Below, piece by piece: positions 25,873-35,626 of a stretch of 64,000 nt of DNA. The stretch spans positions 682,001-746,000 of the forward strand of contig NZ_CANLKW010000003.1 of the NCBI RefSeq assembly GCF_947491795.1, in the 5' to 3' direction. The notes below the pieces were generated by a model that had not been told where the DNA came from, ran no database searches, and was given only the letters and a program-made list of their open reading frames with translations. Within the stretch, counting starts at the first letter, position 1. The number at the start of each line of letters is the position of its first letter. Origin of the DNA: an uncultured Roseobacter sp. Its GTDB lineage: Bacteria > Pseudomonadota > Alphaproteobacteria > Rhodobacterales > Rhodobacteraceae. The translations under genes were made by a program, and so were the position numbers.

Positions 25873-27580
25873 AAAATACCGCATCAGACGCACGGGCCCA
25901 GGGTTGACAGCACCGACTGCGGATCCTGCGCGACGTCCGGTTTCTCACGAACCTCCGAGGGCAGATGCCGGGACGAAGGCACCGGCGGCAAAGGCGCCCC
26001 GGCAAAAGCACCATACCCCTGCCGTTCAGGTATCTCAGGCGCGCATGCATTCTGATCCCCACGCAACAGCAGGCGCAAAAGTGCAGCGGCCCGGGCAGCC
26101 TGAACGCAGAACACCCGCGTCACCTCAGGAACAGGCAGCGCATGAGATCGACGCCATCCGTCAGGAGAGCCTTACGGGTCGGCAGCTGCGCATGGCGCGC
26201 CGTGTCGCACAGAAACACGGAATGGCCCCTGCGTCGGATTTCGATGCCGTGCGGCTGCTGCGTCAACGGGGGATCGACCCCTTCCAGCGTTCGACACTTC
26301 TGGAACTGGTGGTTCCTGATCAAGAGGAAGTCACACAGAAACCCTCTGAAAAAGAGCCGCGTGTTCAGCTGCCCCAGACGGTTCCGCCCCCCGGTGAGAC
26401 CCTGCCCTCAACCGAAGTGAACCCCGCCGACTGGCGCAACCGCCAGATATCTGAAATTCAGCAGGACATTGCCCGTCGCCGGAAGCGCAAAATACGAATG
26501 CTTGTTGCCAGACTGGCAGCATTTGTTTTTCTGCCAACACTGCTGGCCGGCTGGTACTTCTTTGCTGTTGCCACGCCGATGTATGCGACAAAATCGGAGT
26601 TCCTGATCCTTCAGGCCGATGGCCAGAGCGGCGCAGGCGCATCGGGTCTTCTCAGCGGGAACCAGGTTGCAACCTCTGCCGACAGCATCGCAGTTCAGTC
26701 CTATCTGCAATCCACCGAAGCAATGCTGAGGCTCGACAGTGATCTCGGGTTCAAGTCCCATTTCTCGCAGCCATTTATTGATCCGATTCAGCGGCTGTCT
26801 GACGACTCCACCAACGAGGAAGCGTACCGGACTTACCAGAAGTCGGTCAAAGTCGGATATGACCCGACAGAGGGCGTTCTCCGGATGGAGGTTATCGCCG
26901 CAGACCCGGAGGTGAGCACAAGCTACAGTGAAAAGCTGATCGGCTATGCCGAAGAGCGGGTCAACAGCCTCAGCCAGCAAAAGCGTGGCGATCAGATGGC
27001 AGATGCCGAAGAAAGCTTTCGCAATGCGGATGAAGAACGCCGTGCTGCACAGGAAGCCCTGGTAAACCTGCAACTGCAGGGTGCGACGCTGGACCCGGAG
27101 GCCGTCATCGCAAGCCTGCGGGCACAGATCACACAGATCGAGCTGCAGATCCTGGAAAAAGAGCTGCAACTGGCTGCGCTGCTGGACAATGCCCGCCCCA
27201 ACCAGTCCCGCGTAGACGGTGCGCGCGGCGACATCCGGCGTCTGAACGACCAGCTTAACGAGCTGAACACGCGGATGACCGATGCCAGCCAGGGCGAAAA
27301 CTCTCTGGCCCAGCTCAGTGTGCGCATCCAGATGGCACAGGCCGACCTGGCCACGCGCGATATGCTGCTCCAGTCAGCTTTGCAGCAGATGGAACAGACA
27401 CGGCTCGAAGCAAACCGCCAGGTCCGCTATCTGACGATCAGTGTGAAACCTGTTACGCCGCAGGAAGCAAGTTATCCGCGCAGTTTCGAGAATACCCTGC
27501 TCGCCTTCTTGATCTTTGCGGGTATCTACCTGATGGTCTCTCTGACGTCTTCAATACTCAGAGAACAGGTGACTTCCTGA
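25850..27580 (+). CDS. Capsule polysaccharide export inner-membrane protein, KpsE/CtrB-like
   Basis: 576 residues: a cytoplasmic Pro/Ala/Arg-rich N-terminal region of about 215 residues, a transmembrane helix near 217-240, a periplasmic part with a long coiled coil (about 365-530, rich in Gln, Leu, Glu), and a second helix near 549-567. This is the PCP-2/KpsE topology with an unusually long N-terminal extension. Within it, residues about 106-155 (ESLTGRQLRMARRVAQKHGM and on) look like a folded segment. KpsE links the ABC exporter to the outer-membrane channel. It overlaps the KpsT-like gene and is one base from kdsA. Confidence 0.87.
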   Translation: MTTKPTAKKYRIRRTGPGLTAPTADPARRPVSHEPPRADAGTKAPAAKAPRQKHHTPAVQVSQARMHSDPHATAGAKVQRPGQPERRTPASPQEQAAHEIDAIRQESLTGRQLRMARRVAQKHGMAPASDFDAVRLLRQRGIDPFQRSTLLELVVPDQEEVTQKPSEKEPRVQLPQTVPPPGETLPSTEVNPADWRNRQISEIQQDIARRRKRKIRMLVARLAAFVFLPTLLAGWYFFAVATPMYATKSEFLILQADGQSGAGASGLLSGNQVATSADSIAVQSYLQSTEAMLRLDSDLGFKSHFSQPFIDPIQRLSDDSTNEEAYRTYQKSVKVGYDPTEGVLRMEVIAADPEVSTSYSEKLIGYAEERVNSLSQQKRGDQMADAEESFRNADEERRAAQEALVNLQLQGATLDPEAVIASLRAQITQIELQILEKELQLAALLDNARPNQSRVDGARGDIRRLNDQLNELNTRMTDASQGENSLAQLSVRIQMAQADLATRDMLLQSALQQMEQTRLEANRQVRYLTISVKPVTPQEASYPRSFENTLLAFLIFAGIYLMVSLTSSILREQVTS

Positions 27581-27581
27581 T

Positions 27582-28415
27582 ATGCAGCATGTTTCAGTCG
27601 GCGATCTGACGATAGGCAATGACCTGCCCCTGACCATCATCGCGGGCCCCTGCCAGCTGGAAAGCGAAGACCACGCGCAGATGATCGCTGGCAAAATGAA
27701 AGAGGCCTGCGCGGCGGCCGGTGCCGGCTATGTGTTCAAGGCCTCCTATGACAAGGCAAACCGCACGTCGCTGGACGGGAAACGCGGGCTTGGCATCGAT
27801 CAGGGCCTGAAAGTGCTGCAATCCGTCGGCAAAGCAAACGGCGTGCCTGTGATCACTGATGTACACAACGAGGCACAATGCGCTATCGCCGCTGAAGTGG
27901 CGGAAATTATTCAGATCCCTGCGTTTCTGTGCCGGCAGACCGATATGCTTCTGGCCGCCGGTAACACCGGTGCAGCGATTAATGTGAAAAAGGGTCAGTT
28001 TCTGGCACCCTGGGAGATGGAGAACATCTGCACCAAGATCGAAAGCACCGGCAACAAACGCATCCTGCTGACGGAACGCGGTACAACATTCGGCTACAAC
28101 ACACTTGTCGTCGACATGCGCTCGCTGCCTCAGATGGCGACCACGGGCTATCCGGTTGTGATGGACGCCACGCATTCGGTGCAGCAACCCGGCGGGCGTG
28201 GCGGCTCATCCGGCGGTCAGCGCGAGTTTGCACCCGTCATGGCGCGGGCGGCAGCGGCGGTCGGTGTTGGCGCCATCTTTATGGAAACGCACCAGGATCC
28301 GGACAACGCGCCCTGCGACGGCCCGAACATGATCTATCTTGACCAGATGCCTGCCCTGATTGAGACGCTGATGTCTTTTGACCGGCTGTCCAAAGCATCA
28401 CCGCTTCAGTTCTGA
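27582..28415 (+). CDS. kdsA: 3-deoxy-8-phosphooctulonate synthase (KDO-8-P synthase)
   Basis: 277 residues, full length. Motifs include IIAGPCQLESEDH, FKASYDKANRTS, IIQIPAFLCRQTDML and DATHSVQQPGG, all standard KdsA. It condenses arabinose-5-phosphate with PEP, giving the Kdo precursor for lipopolysaccharide and capsule linkers. Its position one base after the KpsE-like gene suggests that here it serves, at least partly, Kdo-linked capsule. An Asn replaced by Cys near FLCRQTD would be compatible with the metal-dependent subtype. Confidence 0.97.
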   Translation: MQHVSVGDLTIGNDLPLTIIAGPCQLESEDHAQMIAGKMKEACAAAGAGYVFKASYDKANRTSLDGKRGLGIDQGLKVLQSVGKANGVPVITDVHNEAQCAIAAEVAEIIQIPAFLCRQTDMLLAAGNTGAAINVKKGQFLAPWEMENICTKIESTGNKRILLTERGTTFGYNTLVVDMRSLPQMATTGYPVVMDATHSVQQPGGRGGSSGGQREFAPVMARAAAAVGVGAIFMETHQDPDNAPCDGPNMIYLDQMPALIETLMSFDRLSKASPLQF

Positions 28416-28436
28416 GCGGCCAGAAAGAGACACAGC

Positions 28437-29930
28437 ATGAAACCTGCACCCATCGTTACCCCGAACACGTGGGAATTCCTGCGCGATCCGATGATCGCCC
28501 CGACCGGGTTCCGGGAATATGACGCGCGCTGGCAGTACCCCGAAGAGATCAACCTGCCGGGGATGACCGCCCTGGGCCTGGGCCTGGGCACGCAGATACA
28601 CAGACGGGGAATTGAGCCCGTGATTGCTGTGGGCAACGACTATCGCGACTATTCGCTGGCCATCAAAAACGCGCTGATGATCGGCCTGATGCAGGCTGGT
28701 ATCCGTGTGCGTGACATCGGCCCGGCGCTTAGCCCGATGGCTTATTTTTCGCAGTTTCACCTGGATGCGCCCGCCGTCGCCATGGTAACGGCAAGCCACA
28801 ACCCAAACGGCTGGACCGGTGTGAAGATGGGGTTTGAGCGCCCCCTGACCCACGGACCGGACGAGATGAGCGAACTGCGCGATATCGTTCTGAATGGTCA
28901 GGGCGCGCCGCGTCCCGGCGGCTCCTATGAATTTGTCGAAGGAGTACGGGAAGCATACCTCGACGATCTGGCAGGCGATTTTCGCATGTCTCGCCCCCTC
29001 AAGGTAGTCTGTGCAACCGGAAACGGAACCGCTGCGGCCTTTGCGCCTGACCTGCTGCGCCGCATCGGTGTCGAGGTGGTCGAAAGCCACGCAGAGCTGG
29101 ACTACACCTTCCCGCACTACAATCCGAACCCCGAAGCGATGGAGATGCTGCACGACATGTCGGCATCCGTCAAAGCTTCCGGCGCTGATCTGGCCCTGGG
29201 TTTTGACGGAGACGGTGACCGCTGCGGCGTAGTCGATGATGAGGGCGAAGAAATATTCGCAGACAAGGTTGGCGTCATCATGGCGCGCGATCTTGCACAG
29301 CTGCATCCGGGCGCGACATTCGTTGCCGACGTCAAATCCACCGGCCTTTTTGCGTCCGATCCGGAGCTGAAAAAACACGGTATCGTGGCGGACTACTGGA
29401 AAACCGGGCACAGCCACATGAAACGCCGGGTGAAAGAGCTGGGCGCACTCGCCGGATTTGAAAAGTCCGGGCACTACTTTCTCGCCGAACCTATTGGCCG
29501 GGGCTATGACTGTGGCATGCGGGTGGCCGTGGAAATCTGCAAACTGATGGACCGCAACCCAGGCAAATCCATGTCAGACCTGCGTCGCGCGCTGCCGGTG
29601 ACCTGGTCTATGCCCACCCTGTCGCCATGGTGTGCTGATACAGAAAAATACGATACGCTGACGCGGATCGTCGCCAAAATTGAGGCACTTGCCCAAAACA
29701 GCGGCACGCTCGGCGGGCGCGGCATCTCTCAGGTTGTGACCGTCAACGGCGCGCGCGTGATTCTCGACAACGGTGCCTGGGGGCTGGTGCGCGCGTCTTC
29801 CAACACGCCCAACCTTGTCGTGGTCTGCGAAAGCCCGGACAGCGAAGCCGAACTACGCGCCATTTTCAGCGACCTTGACGCGATCATACGCACAGAACCA
29901 GGTGTCGGTGACTACGACCAGTCCTTCTGA
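28437..29930 (+). CDS. Phosphomannomutase / phosphoglucomutase
   Basis: 497 residues of the alpha-D-phosphohexomutase superfamily. The phosphoserine loop is VTASHNPNGW with Ser120, the metal loop FDGDGDR at 256-262, and the sugar loop GFEKSGHYF near 340. It interconverts hexose 1- and 6-phosphates, feeding GDP-mannose or UDP-glucose synthesis for capsule and other glycans. It closes the KpsT-KpsE-kdsA row, 21 bp after kdsA. Mannose versus glucose preference cannot be read from sequence alone. Confidence 0.93.
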   Translation: MKPAPIVTPNTWEFLRDPMIAPTGFREYDARWQYPEEINLPGMTALGLGLGTQIHRRGIEPVIAVGNDYRDYSLAIKNALMIGLMQAGIRVRDIGPALSPMAYFSQFHLDAPAVAMVTASHNPNGWTGVKMGFERPLTHGPDEMSELRDIVLNGQGAPRPGGSYEFVEGVREAYLDDLAGDFRMSRPLKVVCATGNGTAAAFAPDLLRRIGVEVVESHAELDYTFPHYNPNPEAMEMLHDMSASVKASGADLALGFDGDGDRCGVVDDEGEEIFADKVGVIMARDLAQLHPGATFVADVKSTGLFASDPELKKHGIVADYWKTGHSHMKRRVKELGALAGFEKSGHYFLAEPIGRGYDCGMRVAVEICKLMDRNPGKSMSDLRRALPVTWSMPTLSPWCADTEKYDTLTRIVAKIEALAQNSGTLGGRGISQVVTVNGARVILDNGAWGLVRASSNTPNLVVVCESPDSEAELRAIFSDLDAIIRTEPGVGDYDQSF

Positions 29931-29935
29931 ACCTG

Positions 29936-31855
29936 TCAGTCAAACAAACCGCGCAGCTTGTCTTTGACTTTGTCTTTGGCGGCATCCTCAATTGACTTGG
30001 TCGCCCCGCCAAGTTTTTCGTCAATTTTTTCCTTGGCCTTGGCTTTCAGCTCTTCTTTTTCCTGCTCAAGGCGGAAATCAACCGCGGCTTCGAGATCCGG
30101 GCGGATTGACACATCTGTCCACGGCCCCTGGAACCGGACCGGAATGGCGATCCCCTGACCGCTGTTGGCGCGCAGCGCCACCGGCGTGAAGGTATAATCA
30201 ACATTCTGCGCACCGATGCCGACAATACCCTCGCCGGAAGCACGGTAGTTTTTGAGCTGCAACAGCAGGTCGCGATTATTGAGAACGCCGCCGGCGATCG
30301 TCCAGGAGCCGGTGAGACTGTCAAATATGGTAGTGCCCCCGCCTGCGTCCCCTGATCGCATCAGCCGGTCAAGGTTGATCCCCTCTATGGTGCCCTGACC
30401 AATGCTAAGACTGCCATCACCGGACAGAGACTTCATGATCGCATCCACAGAAGACCCGGCCCCCAGAAAGCTCACTTTGAGGTTTCCGACACCGGTAAGA
30501 CGGTCCAGATCAATGGCATCCCGCAGGACAAGCTGCATCTGGATGGAAGCTGCGTTTATCGCGCCCCCGACAGACAGCCCGCTGCGATTGTTGATCACAA
30601 ACTGTCCGGTCACGTTACCCTGATAGGCTGCAACTTCACGCAACTGGAACACCATTCGGGAATTATCGTTGCTCAGCACCGTGCGCGTCTGCCCCAGCTG
30701 GAACGTGCCGAGATCGATACTCTGGGCGCTCAGCGCGATATCTCCATTGAAAGCTGCAAGGCCGCTGGCATCCACCGGATCTTTGGGCCAGCCACCCGAT
30801 GACGCGGCAGGTGATCCGCCTGCCGAGCCGCCGCTCTGCCCGCCGTCACCACTGCTCAGATCGCTGAGATCCAGTGGGCCTGCGTCCAGTTGTGCATTGA
30901 TCTGTGGTACGCCGTTCAGCCCGATATCAGCAGCACCGGTCAGCCGGTTACCCCCGAGATCCACAACAAGATCACGCAGCGAAAGCTGCCGGTCCGCAGT
31001 CAGCGTGAGCGCCGTCGACAGATCGATACTGCGCCCAAGCTTTGCCGGCAGATCAACCCCCGGCAGGCCAAGTGATTGCAAAAACGCCGACGTGTCGGCG
31101 GTGTTCATCGCCAGTTGACCCGCCACTTCTCCGGCCGTGCTTGCCCGGCCATCCAGCGACATCGTGCCCGGGCCCGCCTTTACCGACAGTGTAACGTTCT
31201 GCACGTTGCCGGTGATAAAGCCCGCAAACCCGTCAACAACGGCCTCTACTTCAACAGGTGTGCCAGCAGGGCGCAGCGTGGCCCGGATATCCGCGGGCCC
31301 GAGACGCTCGGGCCAGTCGAGCGTCAGATCAACTCCGGCATAAGACACGATATCGCTGCCTTCGGCGTCATAGATAAGCTGGGCGTCTTTTATACTGACA
31401 CGCTCAATACTGATCGGGCGCGCCTCGCGGGCCGGCGAGGTTTCGGTTTCTATCTGCGCCTCGCCGCTTGCGTCCGTGAACTGCCAGCTGGCGCGTCCGT
31501 CGCGCTTTTGCTCCAGACGGATCGTCGGGCTCTCTGCCTCGATATTGGTGATCCGGATTTCACCTCGCAGCAGGCTCGCGGCATCCACACCGATAGCGGC
31601 ATTCGCAGCCTGCAGCATCGGACCCTGTTCGGACCAGTCTGCATTGCCAACTTCCAGCCCGGCGGCCCGCACGCCCAGTACCGGCCAGAACGTCAGCGCG
31701 ACATCCCCGTTGATTGAAACGTCCCGCCCGGTCACTGTGCGCAGCTGGTCCGTTGCAATCCGGGCAATGCGGTCTGCCGGCAGAAACATCACCGACACAA
31801 CAAGAATAATGGCCAGAACGACCACCAGCGCCAGAATCCGGAAAACCCACTTCAT
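29936..31855 (-). CDS. AsmA family protein
   Basis: 639 residues. One N-terminal transmembrane helix (about residues 4-26) is followed by the AsmA N-terminal domain (PADRIARIATDQLRTVTGRD, DVALTFWPVLGVRAAGLEVG) and a C-terminal AsmA domain (LKVSFLGAGSSVDAIMKSLS, GEGIVGIGAQNVDYTFTPVA). The last 60 residues are highly charged. AsmA-like proteins are thought to act in the periplasm in lipid transport between membranes. Convergent with the phosphohexomutase gene (5-bp gap). Confidence 0.9.
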   Translation of the reverse strand: MKWVFRILALVVVLAIILVVSVMFLPADRIARIATDQLRTVTGRDVSINGDVALTFWPVLGVRAAGLEVGNADWSEQGPMLQAANAAIGVDAASLLRGEIRITNIEAESPTIRLEQKRDGRASWQFTDASGEAQIETETSPAREARPISIERVSIKDAQLIYDAEGSDIVSYAGVDLTLDWPERLGPADIRATLRPAGTPVEVEAVVDGFAGFITGNVQNVTLSVKAGPGTMSLDGRASTAGEVAGQLAMNTADTSAFLQSLGLPGVDLPAKLGRSIDLSTALTLTADRQLSLRDLVVDLGGNRLTGAADIGLNGVPQINAQLDAGPLDLSDLSSGDGGQSGGSAGGSPAASSGGWPKDPVDASGLAAFNGDIALSAQSIDLGTFQLGQTRTVLSNDNSRMVFQLREVAAYQGNVTGQFVINNRSGLSVGGAINAASIQMQLVLRDAIDLDRLTGVGNLKVSFLGAGSSVDAIMKSLSGDGSLSIGQGTIEGINLDRLMRSGDAGGGTTIFDSLTGSWTIAGGVLNNRDLLLQLKNYRASGEGIVGIGAQNVDYTFTPVALRANSGQGIAIPVRFQGPWTDVSIRPDLEAAVDFRLEQEKEELKAKAKEKIDEKLGGATKSIEDAAKDKVKDKLRGLFD

Positions 31856-31919
31856 GACCTGCTCCTCATAATTTCACCGCCCCTTTTCGCTGGGGCTCAA
31901 CTGCACTATAGCGCGGTAC

Positions 31920-33296
31920 ATGAGCACCAACCCGCCCGATCTTCGCCCTGACATCGCCCCACGTGCCCGACTGGCAGACCCTGCACGCGCAGGTCAGCCA
32001 ACGGTCGGGATGGTCAGCCTGGGCTGCCCCAAAGCTCTCGTTGACAGCGAACGCATTCTGACGCGGCTGCGGGCCGAAGGCTATGGCATCTCTCCTGATT
32101 ATGCAGGGGCAGATGCGGTCATTGTCAACACCTGCGGTTTTCTCGACAGCGCAAAAGCAGAGAGCCTGTCCGCTATTGGTGAGGCCCTGGCGGAAAATGG
32201 TCGCGTGATCGTGACCGGCTGCCTGGGCGCCGAGCCGGAATATATCACCGGTGCCCACCCTAAAGTGCTGGCTGTGACGGGGCCCCACCAGTATGAACAG
32301 GTGCTCGATGCGGTACATGCCGCAGTACCGCCGGACCCGGACCCTTTTGTTGATCTGCTGCCTGCCAGCGGCGTCAGCCTCACGCCCCGGCACTTCAGCT
32401 ATCTGAAGATTTCCGAAGGCTGCAATCACAAATGCAGGTTCTGCATCATCCCTGACATGCGCGGCAGGCTGATGAGTCGACCAGCGCATGCGGTTGTGCG
32501 CGAGGCAGAGAAGCTGGTCGAAAACGGTGTACGCGAACTGCTGGTGATCAGCCAGGACACGTCGGCTTATGGGGTGGATATCCGCCACGCAGAAGATCGC
32601 GGGCACCGCGCGCATATCACCGATCTGGCGCGCGACCTTGGCTCGCTGGGGGCCTGGGTGCGGCTGCACTATGTATACCCCTATCCCCACGTGCGGCAGC
32701 TGATCCCGCTGATGGCCGAAGGACTGGTCCTGCCGTATCTGGATATTCCGTTTCAGCATGCGCACCCGGAAGTACTGCGGCGCATGGCGCGCCCGGCGGC
32801 GGCGGCAAAAACGCTGGATGAAATCGCCGCCTGGCGGGAGATCTGCCCGGACCTGACACTGCGTTCGACCTTTATCGTGGGATACCCCGGCGAAACGGAG
32901 GCGGAGTTCAGGACTCTGCTGGACTGGCTGGACGAAGCACAGCTCGACCGGGTTGGCTGCTTTCAGTACGAAAACGTAGAAGGCGCACGATCCAATGCCC
33001 TGCCCGATCATGTTGCAGCGGATGAAAAACAGGATCGCTGGGACCGTTTTATGCAAAAAGCCCAGAGCATATCGGAGGCGAAACTGGCCGCCAAAGTGGG
33101 ACAGACGCTTGACGTTATCGTCGACGAGGTGGACGACGAAGCCGCAACCTGCCGCACAGTGGCGGACGCGCCGGAAATCGACGGAAACCTCTTTATTGAC
33201 GAGGGTTTTGAAAACCTGCGCCCCGGCGAGATCGTTAAAGTGCTGGTCGATGAGGCAGGCGAATATGACCTCTGGGGCCGTCAGCTGTCTCAATAG
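31920..33296 (+). CDS. rimO: Ribosomal protein S12 methylthiotransferase RimO
   Basis: 458 residues. N-terminal MTTase domain with Cys36, Cys72 and Cys101 for the auxiliary [4Fe-4S] cluster. Radical-SAM motif GCNHKCRFC with Cys168/172/175. C-terminal TRAM domain from about 390. The opening [19 protein letters not shown] identifies RimO rather than MiaB. It adds a methylthio group to Asp of S12. Divergent from the AsmA gene, with 64 bp between starts and no strong ribosome site. Confidence 0.96.
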   Translation: MSTNPPDLRPDIAPRARLADPARAGQPTVGMVSLGCPKALVDSERILTRLRAEGYGISPDYAGADAVIVNTCGFLDSAKAESLSAIGEALAENGRVIVTGCLGAEPEYITGAHPKVLAVTGPHQYEQVLDAVHAAVPPDPDPFVDLLPASGVSLTPRHFSYLKISEGCNHKCRFCIIPDMRGRLMSRPAHAVVREAEKLVENGVRELLVISQDTSAYGVDIRHAEDRGHRAHITDLARDLGSLGAWVRLHYVYPYPHVRQLIPLMAEGLVLPYLDIPFQHAHPEVLRRMARPAAAAKTLDEIAAWREICPDLTLRSTFIVGYPGETEAEFRTLLDWLDEAQLDRVGCFQYENVEGARSNALPDHVAADEKQDRWDRFMQKAQSISEAKLAAKVGQTLDVIVDEVDDEAATCRTVADAPEIDGNLFIDEGFENLRPGEIVKVLVDEAGEYDLWGRQLSQ

Positions 33297-33361
33297 TCAG
33301 GTTTTGACCTGAGCGTGACCCGCTCCATGTTGTTGCAACAGTACCAACAGCGGAGAGGCAA

Positions 33362-33604
33362 ATGTCCGATACACCCAAAGTCGCCAAAAAAGGCCCCTAC
33401 CCCGTGGATGTGACCGCGGGGAAAACCTATTTTTGGTGCACATGCGGCCAGTCCGGAAACCAGCCTTTCTGCGACGGTTCGCACAAGGAAACCGGCTTTT
33501 CCCCGATGAAGTATGAGGCCGAAAAAGACGGGAAACTCTTCTTTTGCGGGTGCAAGGCCACTGGGAATGCCCCGCTCTGTGACGGATCGCACAACAAACT
33601 CTGA
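33362..33604 (+). CDS. Tandem CDGSH iron-sulfur protein
   Basis: 80 residues holding two CDGSH zinc-finger-type motifs. First: Cys26, Cys28, Cys37 and His41 (CTCGQSGNQPFCDGSH). Second: Cys62, Cys64, Cys73 and His77 (CGCKATGNAPLCDGSH). Each 3Cys-1His set should bind a redox-active [2Fe-2S] cluster, so this is a small two-cluster cytoplasmic protein of the bacterial mitoNEET-like type. Partner unknown. It follows rimO, itself an iron-sulfur enzyme, by 65 bp. Confidence 0.92.
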   Translation: MSDTPKVAKKGPYPVDVTAGKTYFWCTCGQSGNQPFCDGSHKETGFSPMKYEAEKDGKLFFCGCKATGNAPLCDGSHNKL

Positions 33605-33710
33605 GCAGCGGATACAGGCTCCATCAGTGGCACAACCGGGTGCCGGGTGCCGCTGCACTTGAAAATGTTCTTGTTATGTTCCAGATTAACAGAACATGAA
33701 TGGAGCAGTT

Positions 33711-34061
33711 ATGTCCTTACATCCCGCCCTCCCCGGATTGCTGACGCCGCAGCAGGGTACGCTTGCCTTGCACCAGCCAACGCCGGGAAGTGAAAAACAG
33801 ATCCGCTACGCCCAGGCACTGGCGCGCCGGTCCGGTGTGTCGTTGCCGGGCAGCGTCATACGTGATCGCCGGAAGCTTTCGGAGTGGATTGACCTTCACA
33901 AACCGCGCTTACCCGAAAGCCGTTTTTCTGACTATCCCACGTCAAAGCAGGTTGCTTTTGCCGAGCGGATTGCCCGGGTTCGCCGACGCGACATTCCGCG
34001 TGAGTGCTTTCGTGATAAATCGCTCATGTCCGGGTGGATCGACAGCAATAAACCACGCTGA
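33711..34061 (+). CDS. Uncharacterised protein with two copies of a 40-residue helical module
   Basis: 116 residues from the ATG at 33711, preferred over 33696 because GGAG lies six bases before it. Residues 27-66 and 77-116 are repeats with 15 identities in 40: both contain KQ, an A-x3-A-R helix, a P, R-D-[RK], S-x-W-I-D and end K-P-R. Similar single modules (KQxxFAxxIA...P...WID) occur, as I recall, in C-terminal parts of some plasmid topoisomerases and mobilisation proteins, so nucleic-acid binding is possible. No catalytic motif. The gene stands alone. Confidence 0.7.
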   Translation: MSLHPALPGLLTPQQGTLALHQPTPGSEKQIRYAQALARRSGVSLPGSVIRDRRKLSEWIDLHKPRLPESRFSDYPTSKQVAFAERIARVRRRDIPRECFRDKSLMSGWIDSNKPR

Positions 34062-34114
34062 GCGTTTCGTCGCACCGGGCTGGTGATGGCGGAAATGAGA
34101 CCTATCTGCCGGAC

Positions 34115-34498
34115 ATGATGGAACAACAATCTGACGAGACCGCAGTCCTGTACAACGATGCCTGCCCGGTATGCGCCAAAGAGATCCGGCACTATGCCGG
34201 CATCAGCGAAAAGCAGGCACTGGCGATCAGATATGACGACCTGAACGATGCAGCACGGCTGCAAAGCTGGGGTCTGACGGCCGATCAGGCAGCCCGGCGC
34301 CTGCATGTACGCAAAAACGGTCAGGTTCTGGACGGAATACCCGCATTCATTGCCCTGTGGCAGGATATCCCGCGGTATCGCTGGCTTGCGCGCCTGGTAT
34401 CACTGCCCGGTGTGCATATTACTGCCCGTCTTTTGTATGATCACATTCTGGCGCCGCTGTTGTATCGCCGTCACCTCGCACGTTCGGCGCGCGGCTGA
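34115..34498 (+). CDS. DCC-family thiol-disulfide oxidoreductase-like protein (DUF393)
   Basis: 127 residues with the family's N-terminal YNDACPVCAKEI, matching D-x-x-C-P-x-C, plus IRYDDLNDA and GIPAFIALWQDIPRYRWLAR further on. The fold is thioredoxin-like; the CPxC pair suggests a redox role but no substrate is established. It is convergent with the M48 lipoprotein gene, with five bases between stops. MM at the N-terminus leaves two possible starts one codon apart. Confidence 0.85.
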   Translation: MMEQQSDETAVLYNDACPVCAKEIRHYAGISEKQALAIRYDDLNDAARLQSWGLTADQAARRLHVRKNGQVLDGIPAFIALWQDIPRYRWLARLVSLPGVHITARLLYDHILAPLLYRRHLARSARG

Positions 34499-34503
34499 TA
34501 AGG

Positions 34504-35220
34504 TCAGAGTCCGGCGGCTGTTTTGCGCACGATTTCGATGCGTTGCGCGTTCGGCGGATGGGTTCCCAGGAACCGATCGCCAGGATCAGGGATGCGGGTA
34601 AAGAACTTTGCCCCCCGCAACGGGTCATAGCCTGCACGTTTCGCGATGACAGTGCCCAGAGCATCCGCTTCCAGCTCAAAATCTTTTGAATAGGTGCGCG
34701 CACCTACCCGGGCCCCTGTACGCTGTGCATTCTGTACCGAGACAGGATCGCCCCCCAGCAACACCGCGAGACTGCCCGCGATCACAGCACCGGCGACAGC
34801 ATTCTGCTGCTGACGTGCGATGTGCCCGGCAATGTGGTGCGCCGCCTCGTGCCCCAGGACAAAGGCCAGCTCGTCCGTGTTGCGCGCATCATCAATCAGC
34901 GCGAGCGTGAACGCGATTAGAGGTCTGCCGGATTTGTCCAGGGTCTGAAAGGCATTGGCGGGCATGCCCGGACGATCATCCACAAGGATGCGGAAATCGC
35001 AGTTTACGCCGCGGGTACGCGCGCGGCACTCCCGTTCGGCCACAGGTTCCACCGTTCGGACGACCTGGTCAAAACTGCGCTTTGCCGCTGCAGAGGATGT
35101 GCCGGTGGGCGCGGTAGCGCTGCCCGACTGCGGTGAGGCAGGACCTTGCACAGTGGTAACTTCGCACCCCGCCAGCAAGACAGCCATCGCTATCATCGAA
35201 ACTTTTCTCAGCATCACCAT
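34504..35220 (-). CDS. M48-family metallopeptidase lipoprotein
   Basis: 238 residues from the ATG at 35220, which has AGAGG four bases upstream. The lipobox is LLAGC with Cys19 as the lipidated residue. The zinc site is HEAAHH (His124, Glu125, His128) with the third ligand Glu182 in FELEADALG. It should be a membrane-anchored periplasmic protease of the BepA/YcaL/LoiP group, which care for outer-membrane proteins. The frame stays open another 230 bp upstream, but that part has no protein features. Confidence 0.9.
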   Translation of the reverse strand: MVMLRKVSMIAMAVLLAGCEVTTVQGPASPQSGSATAPTGTSSAAAKRSFDQVVRTVEPVAERECRARTRGVNCDFRILVDDRPGMPANAFQTLDKSGRPLIAFTLALIDDARNTDELAFVLGHEAAHHIAGHIARQQQNAVAGAVIAGSLAVLLGGDPVSVQNAQRTGARVGARTYSKDFELEADALGTVIAKRAGYDPLRGAKFFTRIPDPGDRFLGTHPPNAQRIEIVRKTAAGL

Positions 35221-35338
35221 GGCGCCTCTGATTACCTTACAACCGGTTTCCATCTTAGCGTCTCTGTGATCAGGTGCCACCCCGAAGACGCCGCTTTGTG
35301 AGCCTTGCAAAGACCTGCGCATGGCGTAGTCTGCGCCT

Positions 35339-35566
35339 ATGTTTACCATCGAGCATGAATTTGACGCGACAGTTGTCACGCTGGTTGATGAAGGCCAGGC
35401 ACCGCTGCAGGAAGATGTCACTGTGCACGCCACAGAGAGTGCTATCCTGCTCAATCAGTATGACCCCAGGACGGACAAGACGGTTTCGGTGACCCTGTCT
35501 CCGGAACAGTGGCGCGATCTGAACGCCGCCCTTAACCTGCCTGAAGGCGTCTACAGAACCGAGTGA
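35339..35566 (+). CDS. Small conserved hypothetical protein
   Basis: 75 residues, acidic, no signal peptide, no cysteines. The pattern FTIEHEFDATVVTLVDEGQ, NQYDPRTDKTVSVTLSPEQW and LNLPEGVYRTE reads like a small beta-rich domain. I recall similar proteins in other Rhodobacteraceae but know no function. The ribosome site is weak. It lies between the divergent M48 gene and the class IV aminotransferase. Confidence 0.65.
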   Translation: MFTIEHEFDATVVTLVDEGQAPLQEDVTVHATESAILLNQYDPRTDKTVSVTLSPEQWRDLNAALNLPEGVYRTE

Positions 35567-35626
35567 GCGATTGACCACGCCATAAGGCGATGATGTAACG
35601 TTCACAGATCGTCAGGGAGAGGGCAG

